14,974 nt of DNA. It comes from Chloroflexota bacterium (lineage in GTDB: Bacteria; Chloroflexota; Anaerolineae; Ardenticatenales; Ardenticatenaceae). Every line of letters starts with the position of its first letter. The first letter of the stretch is position 1. A model generated the notes under the pieces. That model saw only the letters and a list, made by a program, of their open reading frames with translations, was not told where the DNA came from and did not search any database. The DNA is taken from the NCBI GenBank assembly GCA_003520455.1, contig DOUV01001101.1:1-14974 (forward strand), read 5' to 3'. Positions 7,374 through 13,515 of this stretch are shown in pieces. The position numbers were made by a program, and so were the translations under genes.

Positions 7374-8238
7374 GGTGGGCGAGAAAGGCCAGCGCCGCCG
7401 CCGAGGGCCGCAGGTCCTTGTGGGCTACCACAGCGATGGGGCGCGGGAGGGCCAACCCCTCTCCAGTGAGCACCCGCAGGATCCCCTGAGCGAGCTCCAG
7501 TGCGAGGGCACGCCGTGACACGAACGATACTCCCAACCCAGCCGCCACGACCTGCTTCACGCCCTCGCAGCCATTGATGACGAGCGTTTGGCGCGGCTGG
7601 ACGCCCCAGCGCACCAGGGCCTCCTCCGTGATCTGGCGCGTCCCCGAGCCCTCCTCCCGGAGAACAAGCGTCTCGCGAGCGAGGTCCTGCGGGGTGACCG
7701 CGGGCACCGCGGAGAGCGAATGCCCCGGCGCGGCGATGAGCACCATCTCGTCCGAAAGGTAGGGCTGGATCAGTAACCCCGGCGCAGTCACCGCCGCTTC
7801 GATGAAGCCCAGGTCGGCCTGATTGCTCAGCACTTGCTCCACAGCCCCTCGCGTGTTGGCGAGATGCAGGCTGATCTCCAGGCCCGGATGGGCCTTTTGA
7901 AAGCCCGCCATCACGGGCGGGAGCAGGAAGAGCCCCGCCGTGCTGCCGGCCGCCAGGCGCAGGTTGCCGCGCTCGAGGCCCTTGAGCTCGTCGAGCGCTC
8001 GCTGCATCCCATCGATCAACTCGAAGAGGCGCTGGGCGTAGCCATAGACGATGCGCCCAGCGTCGGTCAGAGCAACGCGGGTGCCGCGGCGATGAAAGAG
8101 TTGGACTCCGAGTTCCGCCTCGAGCCTGGCGACATGGTTCGAGACATTGGGCTGGCTGGTGTACAGCTCCTCGGCCGCCCGCGAGAAGCTGAGCTGCCGG
8201 GCCACGGTATAGAAGACGTGCAGGCGATGAAAGTTCAA
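7357..8238 (-). CDS. LysR-type transcriptional regulator, divergent from the selenium/sulfur cluster
   Basis: I prefer TTG 8238 (293 residues, beginning NFHRLHVFYTV): GGGGAG lies seven bases upstream, while the alternative in-frame ATG 8253 has its own bases inside that GGGGAG and no site of its own. Residues 1-60 are the LysR winged helix-turn-helix (SFSRAAEELYTSQPNVSNHVARLEAELG region); about 85-290 is the periplasmic-binding-like effector domain (LRLAAGSTAGLFLLPPVM, GLGVSFVSRRA). It resembles the CysL/CbbR-like group, though the effector is not readable. It lies head-to-head with selD across 185 AT-rich bases containing a perfect inverted repeat, so it probably controls the selD-DsrE genes and itself. 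Confidence 0.9.
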   Translation of the reverse strand: MNFHRLHVFYTVARQLSFSRAAEELYTSQPNVSNHVARLEAELGVQLFHRRGTRVALTDAGRIVYGYAQRLFELIDGMQRALDELKGLERGNLRLAAGSTAGLFLLPPVMAGFQKAHPGLEISLHLANTRGAVEQVLSNQADLGFIEAAVTAPGLLIQPYLSDEMVLIAAPGHSLSAVPAVTPQDLARETLVLREEGSGTRQITEEALVRWGVQPRQTLVINGCEGVKQVVAAGLGVSFVSRRALALELAQGILRVLTGEGLALPRPIAVVAHKDLRPSAAALAFLAHLRKRA

Positions 8239-8282
8239 GCAAACACTCCCCATCCCAAGCGCCAGTCCCAGGATCGAGATAT

Positions 8283-8300
8283 AATCATATACTTATGATT
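8283..8300. promoter_or_regulatory. Perfect inverted repeat in LysR-selD divergent promoter region; likely LysR operator
   Basis: AATCATA, TACT, TATGATT forms perfect 7-bp arms in a strikingly AT-rich patch (8275-8330) within GC-rich DNA. Plus-strand TATAAT (8280-8285) overlaps it. Its position, 45-62 bases before the LysR start and about 125 before selD, suits a LysR operator. The spacing is T-N12-A rather than the textbook T-N11-A, so the regulator match is inferred. Confidence 0.5.
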
Positions 8301-8423
8301 GAGATAGAAAATTGGGTATTGAATTATAACCAACTTTGCGCTATACAGCCAACAGATTCACTGACCACCTCCCCGGCGCGCCCTCTTCGGGCTGGCTCGG
8401 GTACAAGGCCCACACGACCATCC

Positions 8424-9503
8424 ATGCGCGACCGACCTGCCGGCTCACCGGCAATCAAACTGACTTCCTTTTCTCACGGAGCGGGCTGAGCCTGCAAGAT
8501 CGGCCCCGCCGATCTTGCGCAGGTCCTGCGCTTCCTCCCCACCCCAACCGACTCCCATCTTCTGGGCAACTTCGCCGGCCTGGATGATGCCGCCGTCTAC
8601 CGCCTGAGCGACGACCAGGCGCTTGTCCTCAGCGTCGACTACATCACACCCGTGCTCGACGACCCCTACACCTTTGGGGCCGTCGCGGCGGCCAACGCCC
8701 TCTCGGACCTCTACGCGATGGGTGCGCGTCCACTGCTGGCTCTCAACCTGGTTGGCTTCCCTGCCAAGACCTTGCCCCTCAGCACGCTCGGGGAAATAGT
8801 GCGTGGCGGGTCGGACAAGGTCCGGGAGGCCGGTGCCTGGGTCGTCGGCGGGCACTCCATCGAGGACTACGAGCCCAAGTACGGCCTGGTGGTCGCGGGG
8901 CTGGTCCATCCTGAGGAGATCGTGCGCAACAGCGGGGCGCAGCCGGGCGACCGGTTGGTGCTCACCAAGCCGCTGGGCATCGGCATCATCACCACTGGGA
9001 TTGACCGCGGCCTGGTCGGCGAGAAGACCGTCGCCCAGGTGACGAGCGTGATGGCGACGCTCAACAAGGGTGCAGCCGAGGCGATGCGGAAGGCAGGCGT
9101 CCATGCTGCAACCGACATCACCGGCTTTGGGTTGCTTGGGCATCTGCACGAGTTGTTGTCCGCCAGCGGCGTCGGAGCGCGGATCTGGTACGATCGAGTG
9201 CCGGTTCTGGATGAAGCCTGGGAGCTGGCTGCCCGCCAGTGTGTCCCCGAGGGCACCTACAACAATTTCCGGTACTTGCAGGATTCCGTGACCTGGACGC
9301 CGGACGTCTCTCACCCTGCGCTACTGATGCTTTGCGACGCCCAAACGTCGGGCGGGTTGCTGCTGGCTGTGCCGCCAGAGCGCACCGAGGACTTACTGGC
9401 GGCGTTGGGAGGGGCTACGACGCCGGTTACAGCCGTGATCGGCGAGGTGACAGAAGCGCCGGTGGGACGCATCTACATCGAACGCTCGGCTTTCATGGCG
9501 TGA
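8424..9503 (+). CDS. selD: Selenide, water dikinase (selenophosphate synthetase), selenocysteine-containing
   Basis: SelD makes selenophosphate from selenide and ATP, the selenium donor for selenocysteine and selenouridine. The frame from ATG 8424 reads M-R-D-R-P then KLTSFSHGAG, meets TGA at 8487-8489, and continues A-C-K-I-G-P-A-D-L-A-Q-V-L-R to the stop at 9503. This matches the SelD N-terminus (SHGAG-C/U-x-C-K), so the TGA is Sec at residue 22, where E. coli has Cys17, and K25 is the catalytic lysine. The 359-residue total fits the family (E. coli 347). Other marks are D54-D55, D95 (ALSD) and D231 in TDITGFGLLGH. A caller treating TGA as stop would start at GTG 8652 and lose 76 residues. 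A hairpin follows the TGA. The ribosome site is weak. The DsrE selenoprotein gene follows after 60 bases. Confidence 0.93.
8438..8453 (+). other. Small hairpin early in selD coding sequence
   Basis: TGCCGG, CTCA, CCGGCA is a perfect 6-bp stem with a four-base loop, 14 bases after the proposed start and 34 before the Sec codon. It might affect initiation or recoding, or be chance in GC-rich DNA. Confidence 0.35.
8487..8489 (+). other. In-frame TGA recoded as selenocysteine in selD
   Basis: The TGA lies in frame with both the SelD N-terminal motif (SHGAG) and the rest of the enzyme, at the catalytic Cys/Sec position. Sec-containing SelD is known in other bacteria, for example Haemophilus influenzae. 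A random nonsense mutation would be unlikely to hit precisely this codon, and the reading frame stays intact on both sides. Confidence 0.93.
8494..8518 (+). promoter_or_regulatory. Candidate SECIS stem-loop of selD
   Basis: GCAAGATCGGC (8494-8504) pairs perfectly with GCCGATCTTGC (8508-8518), leaving a CCC loop. A short outer CCT/AGG pairing is possible past a two-base bulge. It begins five bases after the TGA, where bacterial SECIS elements lie. The apical loop is only about 15 bases from the TGA and has no G unless closing pairs open, so it is not a textbook match. Confidence 0.6.
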
Positions 9504-9550
9504 CACCGAACGTCATGCTGCTTCCTGAAAGAGTCTTCCCACTTACACCA

Positions 9551-9555
9551 AGGAG
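9551..9555 (+). promoter_or_regulatory. Ribosome binding site of the DsrE-like selenoprotein gene
   Basis: AGGAG eight bases before ATG 9564, which selects that start over an in-frame GTG at 9555. Confidence 0.7.
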
Positions 9556-9563
9556 TGTGCTTC

Positions 9564-9926
9564 ATGAGCGAGAACCCCCACAGCTTCCTCTTCATTCTGA
9601 ACGACGGGCCGTATGGGAACGAGCGTCCCTACAACGCGTTGCGCCTGGCAATGAACCTGGGGAAACGTCCCAACGTCCAGGTCCGGGTCTTCATGACGGG
9701 GGATGGCGTCGTCTGTGCCCGGCGCGGTCAAAAGACCCCGAACGGCTACTACAACATTGAGCGCATGCTCAAGTCCCTGGCACGGCGCGGCCAGGTGGCG
9801 GTCTGAGGGACCTGCTGTGAGGCCCGCGGGCTCGGGCCTGAGGATCTGGCCGAGGGTGTGCTGATGGGCACCCTGGACCTGCAAGGCGACTGGACGGTCG
9901 AGTCAGACAAGGTGCTGGTGTTCTGA
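9564..9926 (+). CDS. DsrE-family selenoprotein
   Basis: With TGA 9804-9806 read as selenocysteine, the frame runs 120 residues from ATG 9564 to the true stop at 9924-9926. The first 80 residues are a clear DsrE-family protein (FLFILNDGPYGNERPYNALRL, VFMTGDGVVCA, GQKTPNGYYNIERMLK). Beyond the TGA the same frame gives U-G-T-C-C-E-A-R-G-L and ends ESDKVLVF, exactly the family C-terminus, where relatives have C-G-T-C. Sec81 therefore replaces a conserved Cys; C51, C84 and C85 also remain. DsrE/TusD-like proteins carry or transfer persulfide sulfur, so a selenol active site suggests a redox or sulfur/selenium-relay role; that is inference. DsrE-like selenoproteins have been reported in selenoproteome surveys. 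It follows selD by 60 bases. A stop-based annotation would end it at residue 80. Confidence 0.92.
9804..9806 (+). other. In-frame TGA recoded as selenocysteine in the DsrE-like gene
   Basis: Family homology continues without a frameshift on both sides of the TGA, which falls on the first Cys of the conserved C-G-T-C motif. The adjacent Sec-containing selD supports recoding over a nonsense mutation. Confidence 0.92.
9820..9839 (+). promoter_or_regulatory. Candidate SECIS stem-loop of the DsrE-like gene
   Basis: AGGCCCG (9820-9826) pairs perfectly with CGGGCCT (9833-9839) around the loop CGGGCT. The loop starts 20 bases after the TGA and has G at its second position, fitting the usual bacterial SECIS geometry (apical loop about 16-37 bases away, G in the first two loop positions). 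Confidence 0.7.
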
Positions 9927-10004
9927 TGGCTGCGGCGGGCAGCTGGCGCCAGTCGCATGCGGTGACCAGCGGTTTCGGCCGCCTGTTGTGAGGCAAAATC
10001 GAAG

Positions 10005-10709
10005 ATGAGCGCTTCCCAACCGGAAGGAAGGCGCGTTTTAGCGATCAGTGCTCACCCTGACGACGCCGAGTTCACCAGTGGAGGCAGCATCGCCCGCTGG
10101 CAGGCCGAAGGGTGGATCGTGCACCTGGCGGTTTGCACCGACGGAAGCAAAGGGAGCCACGACCCGGCCGTGGAGCCGGCACGGCTGGCTGCCCGCCGGC
10201 AAGAGGAGCAACGGGCTGCGGCTGAGACGCTGGGCATCGCTGACGTGGTCTTCCTGAATCATCCTGATGGAGAGTTGAACGGGGTGCCGGACCTGGTGGC
10301 GCACCTGACCTGGCTCATTCGACGCATCCGCCCGCACCGGCTGTTGAGCTGGGACCCCTGGCGCCACTACGAGCTTCACCCCGATCATCGGGCGGCGGGC
10401 CTGGCGGCGCTGGATGCCGTTTTGGCAACGGGCAACCCCCACTATTTTCCGCCCCAGCTCGCCGAAGGGCTGACCACTCACCAGGTGCCGGAAGTGTACC
10501 TCTACGGAGCCGACGAGCCCGACGCCTGGGTGGACGTTACGGCCACCTTCGAGCGCAAGCTGGCCGCGCTCGCCTGCCATCGCAGCCAGGTGGCGCGACT
10601 GCCGGGCCTGGCAGAGGACATGCAGCGCTGCAACGCGCGGTATGGACGGCAGAAGGGGTACACGTACGCCGAGGCGTTCAAGGTGTTACATCCATTCTGC
10701 GACACCTGA
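10005..10709 (+). CDS. PIG-L / LmbE-family deacetylase
   Basis: A 234-residue protein with the family zinc motif A-H-P-D-D-A-E (residues 16-22: H17, D19, D20) and the second ligand motif L-H-P-D-H (124-128: H125, H128). These hydrolases remove acetyl groups from N-acetylglucosamine-type substrates, including steps in mycothiol and bacillithiol synthesis and natural-product modification; the substrate here is unknown. Context with redox-active sulfur and selenium genes makes a low-molecular-weight thiol role conceivable, but no MshA or BshA partner is present. ATG 10005 is the first good start; the ribosome site is weak (GAGG about 13 bases upstream). It lies 78 bases after the DsrE-like gene. 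Confidence 0.9.
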   Translation: MSASQPEGRRVLAISAHPDDAEFTSGGSIARWQAEGWIVHLAVCTDGSKGSHDPAVEPARLAARRQEEQRAAAETLGIADVVFLNHPDGELNGVPDLVAHLTWLIRRIRPHRLLSWDPWRHYELHPDHRAAGLAALDAVLATGNPHYFPPQLAEGLTTHQVPEVYLYGADEPDAWVDVTATFERKLAALACHRSQVARLPGLAEDMQRCNARYGRQKGYTYAEAFKVLHPFCDT

Positions 10710-10778
10710 TGCTAATCTGTGGCCCCGTGAGGGTCACCGACGAAGGAGTCAACGGCCGCTGCATGCCATGAATCCAGG

Positions 10779-10804
10779 GGGAAGGGGGGGCGCCCCCACT
10801 TCCC
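10779..10804 (+). other. G-run/C-run hairpin before the flavoprotein gene
   Basis: GGGAAG (10779-10784) pairs with CTTCCC (10799-10804), and inside it five G pair with five C, past one G-A mismatch. It lies after the LmbE stop and just before the strong ribosome site of the next gene. There is no T-run, so it may be a weak terminator, an RNA-processing barrier or a translational control element. Confidence 0.45.
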
Positions 10805-10814
10805 GAGAATACGA

Positions 10815-10821
10815 GAGGAGG
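10815..10821 (+). promoter_or_regulatory. Strong ribosome binding site of the flavoprotein gene
   Basis: The sequence GAGAGGAGGTAATCTG precedes ATG 10829 directly; AGGAGGT is a perfect Shine-Dalgarno seven bases or so upstream. Confidence 0.7.
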
Positions 10822-10828
10822 TAATCTG

Positions 10829-12049
10829 ATGGCCGCAAAGACGGTTCTCATCCTTGGTGGCGGTGTCGGAGGCATCGTGACCGCCAATGCGCTGCGCCAG
10901 CGGCTGGCGGCGGAGCACCGCATCGTGGTGGTGGACAAAAATGCCGAATACGTCTTCACTCCCTCACTGCTCTGGCTGATGGTGGGTTGGCGCCGGCCCG
11001 AGCAGATCACCCGTCCCCTGCGCCGCCTGCTACGGCCGGGCGTGGACGTGGTGCAGGGCGCGGTAGAGGAGATCGACTCGACGCAAAGCCGCGTGCGCGT
11101 TCACGGACAGAGCCTGCCCTACGACTACCTCGTCGTCGCCCTGGGCGCCGACCTGGCCCCGGAGAGCCTGCCAGGCTACACCGAAGCCGCACACAATTTC
11201 TTTGCCCTCGACGGGGCGGCCGGCCTCTGGCAGGCCCTTCAGCGTCTTGAGAGTGGGCGCGTCGCCGTCTTGGTCTCCGCAATGCCCTACAAGTGCCCCG
11301 CCGCCCCGTACGAGGCGGCCATGCTCCTGGACGATGCCCTGCGCCGGCGCGGCATCCGGGGCCGGTGCCGAATCGAGATCTTCACTCCGGAGCCACTGCC
11401 GATGCCGGTGGCCGGCCAGGCCGTGGGGGAGGCCGTGGTGGGGATGCTGGCCTCCAAGGGCATCGTCTTTCACCCCGCTCGACAGGTGGGTAAGATCGAT
11501 CCGGAAGCGCGGGAGTTGGTCTTTCGAGACGGGACGCGCGAGCCGTATGACTTCCTGGCGGCCGTGCCGCCCCACCGACCACCGTCGGTGCTCCAAGGGT
11601 CGCCGCTGGTCAACGAGGCCGGTTGGGTTGTGGTAGACAAACACACGCTGCGGACGCGTGCGGAGAATGTCTCCGCGATCGGCGACGTCGCTGCCATCCG
11701 CCTGGCCAACGGCAAGCCGCTGCCCAAGGCAGGGGTCTTCGCTCATGGCCAGGCCGAGACCGTCGCAGCCCGGATCGCCGCCGAGATCAAGCGAGATCCC
11801 ACCCAGGCTCGGTTCGATGGCACCGGCTACTGCTGGATCGAGACCGGCGATGGCTCGGCCGGCTTTGCCAGCGGCCACTTCTATGCTGAGCCAGACCCCG
11901 CGGTGCCGCTGCCGCGCTCCGGCCGGCTCTGGCATATGGGCAAGGTGCTCTTCGAGCAGTACTGGCTGGGTGAGGGCCTCCGGCGCGAGACAGCACGATT
12001 GGGGCTGAACGTGGGATCGCGGCTCTTGGGGATACCGGCCTCGCTTTAG
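10829..12049 (+). CDS. FAD-dependent sulfide:quinone oxidoreductase-like protein
   Basis: A 406-residue flavoprotein of the disulfide-reductase superfamily. The N-terminal FAD site is L-G-G-G-V-G-G (9-15) with V-V-D-K (34-37) closing the first beta-alpha-beta fold. S-A-I-G-D-V-A-A (282-289) is the second FAD motif. The segment A-M-P-Y-K-C-P-A-A-P-Y-E (151-162) carries C156, and G-Y-C-W-I-E (333-338) carries C335; these match the two redox cysteines that flank the flavin in sulfide:quinone reductases (Cys160 and Cys356 in Acidithiobacillus). The third cysteine of that set (near 128) is absent; the only other Cys is C180. So it is SQR-like, probably membrane-associated, passing electrons from sulfide or a related compound to quinone. 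The downstream persulfide-dioxygenase gene supports this; other NDH-2-like roles remain possible. Confidence 0.85.
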   Translation: MAAKTVLILGGGVGGIVTANALRQRLAAEHRIVVVDKNAEYVFTPSLLWLMVGWRRPEQITRPLRRLLRPGVDVVQGAVEEIDSTQSRVRVHGQSLPYDYLVVALGADLAPESLPGYTEAAHNFFALDGAAGLWQALQRLESGRVAVLVSAMPYKCPAAPYEAAMLLDDALRRRGIRGRCRIEIFTPEPLPMPVAGQAVGEAVVGMLASKGIVFHPARQVGKIDPEARELVFRDGTREPYDFLAAVPPHRPPSVLQGSPLVNEAGWVVVDKHTLRTRAENVSAIGDVAAIRLANGKPLPKAGVFAHGQAETVAARIAAEIKRDPTQARFDGTGYCWIETGDGSAGFASGHFYAEPDPAVPLPRSGRLWHMGKVLFEQYWLGEGLRRETARLGLNVGSRLLGIPASL

Positions 12050-12094
12050 CCTCGAGCCACAGAGGTAGCTTCTCGAAAAGTGGGGGAGGGGATC

Positions 12095-12110
12095 TGCGTG
12101 GCGCCACGCA
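12095..12110. repeat. Perfect 16-bp palindrome
   Basis: TGCGTGGC followed by GCCACGCA. Outside it, GGGG (upstream) and CCCC (downstream) could extend pairing to a longer, interrupted stem. It lies 46 bases after the flavoprotein stop. No T-run follows. Confidence 0.5.
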
Positions 12111-12275
12111 TAAAACCCCCTTGCCGCCGAATTGTTGAGACGATACCCACAAAAAGTGAAGGAAATCAAGTCTGCAACAGAAACACGCAAAACGATAAAC
12201 CTTCCAGTCGACCTCTTGTACCCTATGCGCTGGCGGAGTTGTGTCTTCATTCCGCCCTGGACAGTCGCCATCGTT

Positions 12276-12307
12276 GAGGAGCGCAGGCTTGACGCGCTCC
12301 TCGTTTT
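12276..12307 (+). terminator. Rho-independent terminator
   Basis: GAGGAGCGC (12276-12284) pairs perfectly with GCGCTCCTC (12294-12302) around a nine-base loop, followed by GTTTT and further T-rich bases. This is the clearest intrinsic terminator in the window. It separates the selD-to-flavoprotein unit from the rhodanese/PDO-MFS unit. Confidence 0.85.
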
Positions 12308-12319
12308 GTTGTATCATTC

Positions 12320-12335
12320 AATCAATCGATTGATT
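12320..12335. promoter_or_regulatory. Perfect 16-bp AT-rich palindrome, likely operator for the rhodanese/PDO-MFS unit
   Basis: AATCAATC followed by GATTGATT, 70 bases before ATG 12405 and right after the terminator. The DNA around it is AT-rich (TTGTAT at 12309, TTAATT at 12334), consistent with a promoter, though no firm -35/-10 pair can be set. The form suits a dimeric repressor of TetR or ArsR type; none is encoded nearby. Confidence 0.5.
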
Positions 12336-12404
12336 AATTTATCCATCTTCCTGGCTGACTTATCCACTGAGCGATGACCCCGGCAACAGACCAAGGGACA
12401 AGAC

Positions 12405-13514
12405 ATGGACCAGATGACAATTACCGTCGATGCCTTGCGCGAGATGTTGGAAGAGGGACAGCCGGTAACGGTGCTGGACATTCGGCCGGCGACCGAGCGG
12501 GCCGAATGGTCTATTCCGCACAGCCTTCACGTGGATGCCTACGATGCCCTCCAGGCCGGTGATCCGAACGCCTTGAAGGAGATAGATCTGCCCGCCGGCC
12601 ACCTGGTTGTCACGGTTTGTGGAGCCGGGAAGACGAGCCTGATCGCGGCCCAACAACTCCGCATGCGCGGTCTCGATGCAGCTTCGCTCACGGGCGGGAT
12701 GAAGGCCTGGAGCCTGGCCTGGAACATCGCTGAAATCTTGCTTCCGGCGAGTGAGGCCCGGGTGATCCAGGTGCGTCGCACGGGGAAGGGCTGCCTTTCG
12801 TATCTCATCGGAGCAGCAAATGTTGCCGTGGTGGTGGACCCAGCTCTCGAGCCTGAGGTCTACCTGGCCCTGGCGCGGCGCTACGGTTGGACAATCACCG
12901 GCGTCTTGGAAACCCACATCCACGCCGATCACCTGTCGCGCGCCCGGCCACTGTGCGAGCGGAGCGGCGCGACCCATTATGTGCCCGATCAGCGGCGCGT
13001 CGCCTTCCCCTTCAGAGCCGTTCGCGAGGGTGATGTGGTGGAGATCGGCCCGGCCCGGCTCGTCGCACTCCACACTCCGGGACACACGCCGGAAAGCACC
13101 AGCTACCTCCTCGATGACCAGGCCCTCTTGACCGGTGATACCCTCTTTGTCGCCGGGGTGGGCCGCCCCGACCTGGAAGCGACTTCTGACGAGGCTCGGA
13201 CCCGGGCGCGGATGCTCTACCACTCCCTCCACCGTCTCCTTGCCCTGGGCCCGGCGATACGTATCCTGCCCGGCCACACCGGCGAACCCGTTGCCTTCGA
13301 TCGCAAAGCCGTTGCAGCATCACTCGCCGAGGTACGTGAGCGGGTTGGGCTCCTGCATCTTCCCGAAGAGACCTTCGTCGAGTCGCTGATGGCCCGCATC
13401 CCACCGACTCCGCCGAACCACCATCAGATTGTCCCGTTGAATGAGGCTGGTCTCATGCCTGTGAAGGACCCGACCGATCTTGAAGCTGGCGCAAATCGCT
13501 GTGCCATCGGCTAA
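12405..13514 (+). CDS. Rhodanese / metallo-beta-lactamase-fold persulfide dioxygenase fusion
   Basis: A 369-residue two-domain protein. Residues 1-110 are a rhodanese domain (VLDIRPATERAEWSIPHSL) with active-site loop C-G-A-G-K-T-S at 72-78 (C72), which carries persulfide sulfur. Residues about 118-330 are a metallo-beta-lactamase fold of the ETHE1/persulfide-dioxygenase group: T-H-I-H-A-D-H (170-176), H-T-P-G-H-T (223-228), G-D-T-L-F (244-248), G-R-P-D (253-256) and P-G-H-T-G (289-293). These match the iron site and oxygen-using features of enzymes that oxidise glutathione- or low-molecular-weight persulfide to sulfite. In most known fusions the rhodanese part is C-terminal; here it is N-terminal. 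ATG 12405 has AAGGGA upstream. The MFS gene follows 13 bases after its stop. An SQR-like gene lies just before. Confidence 0.9.
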   Translation: MDQMTITVDALREMLEEGQPVTVLDIRPATERAEWSIPHSLHVDAYDALQAGDPNALKEIDLPAGHLVVTVCGAGKTSLIAAQQLRMRGLDAASLTGGMKAWSLAWNIAEILLPASEARVIQVRRTGKGCLSYLIGAANVAVVVDPALEPEVYLALARRYGWTITGVLETHIHADHLSRARPLCERSGATHYVPDQRRVAFPFRAVREGDVVEIGPARLVALHTPGHTPESTSYLLDDQALLTGDTLFVAGVGRPDLEATSDEARTRARMLYHSLHRLLALGPAIRILPGHTGEPVAFDRKAVAASLAEVRERVGLLHLPEETFVESLMARIPPTPPNHHQIVPLNEAGLMPVKDPTDLEAGANRCAIG

Positions 13515-13515
13515 T

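Larger units (their letters stand above)
12050..12404. other. Intergenic region without a convincing gene
   Basis: About 355 bases, visibly more AT-rich than the flanking genes. It contains a 16-bp palindrome (12095-12110), a clear terminator (12276-12307) and an AT-rich palindrome (12320-12335). Open frames here have no recognisable protein and cross the terminator. An independently transcribed small RNA ending at 12307 is possible. Confidence 0.55.

Noticed and set aside
8295..8489. 64-residue ORF ending at TGA 8489
   Set aside because: Only its last part (from ATG 8424) is real, being the SelD N-terminus; the earlier part begins in the operator region and has no similarity.
8652..9503. 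SelD starting at GTG 8652
   Set aside because: Family homology continues in frame through the TGA to the SHGAG motif; the shorter protein would lack the catalytic loop.
9926..9991. 21-codon ORF whose ATG overlaps the DsrE stop (TGATG)
   Set aside because: Too short, no recognisable motif, no ribosome site; reading its terminal TGA as Sec gives nothing meaningful.
12095..12119. Palindrome as the flavoprotein terminator
   Set aside because: No T-run follows; the hairpin at 12276-12302 with TTTT is far better.
11030..12271. Long minus-strand ORF (413 codons) antisense to the flavoprotein
   Set aside because: A shadow of a high-GC gene; no domain, while the plus strand has a complete FAD enzyme.
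12132..12377. 81-residue ORF in the intergenic region
   Set aside because: It runs through a clear terminator and the palindromic operator and resembles no protein.
12050..12404. Possible selC (tRNA-Sec) in the intergenic region
   Set aside because: No TCA anticodon stem-loop, T-arm or matching acceptor stem could be found.
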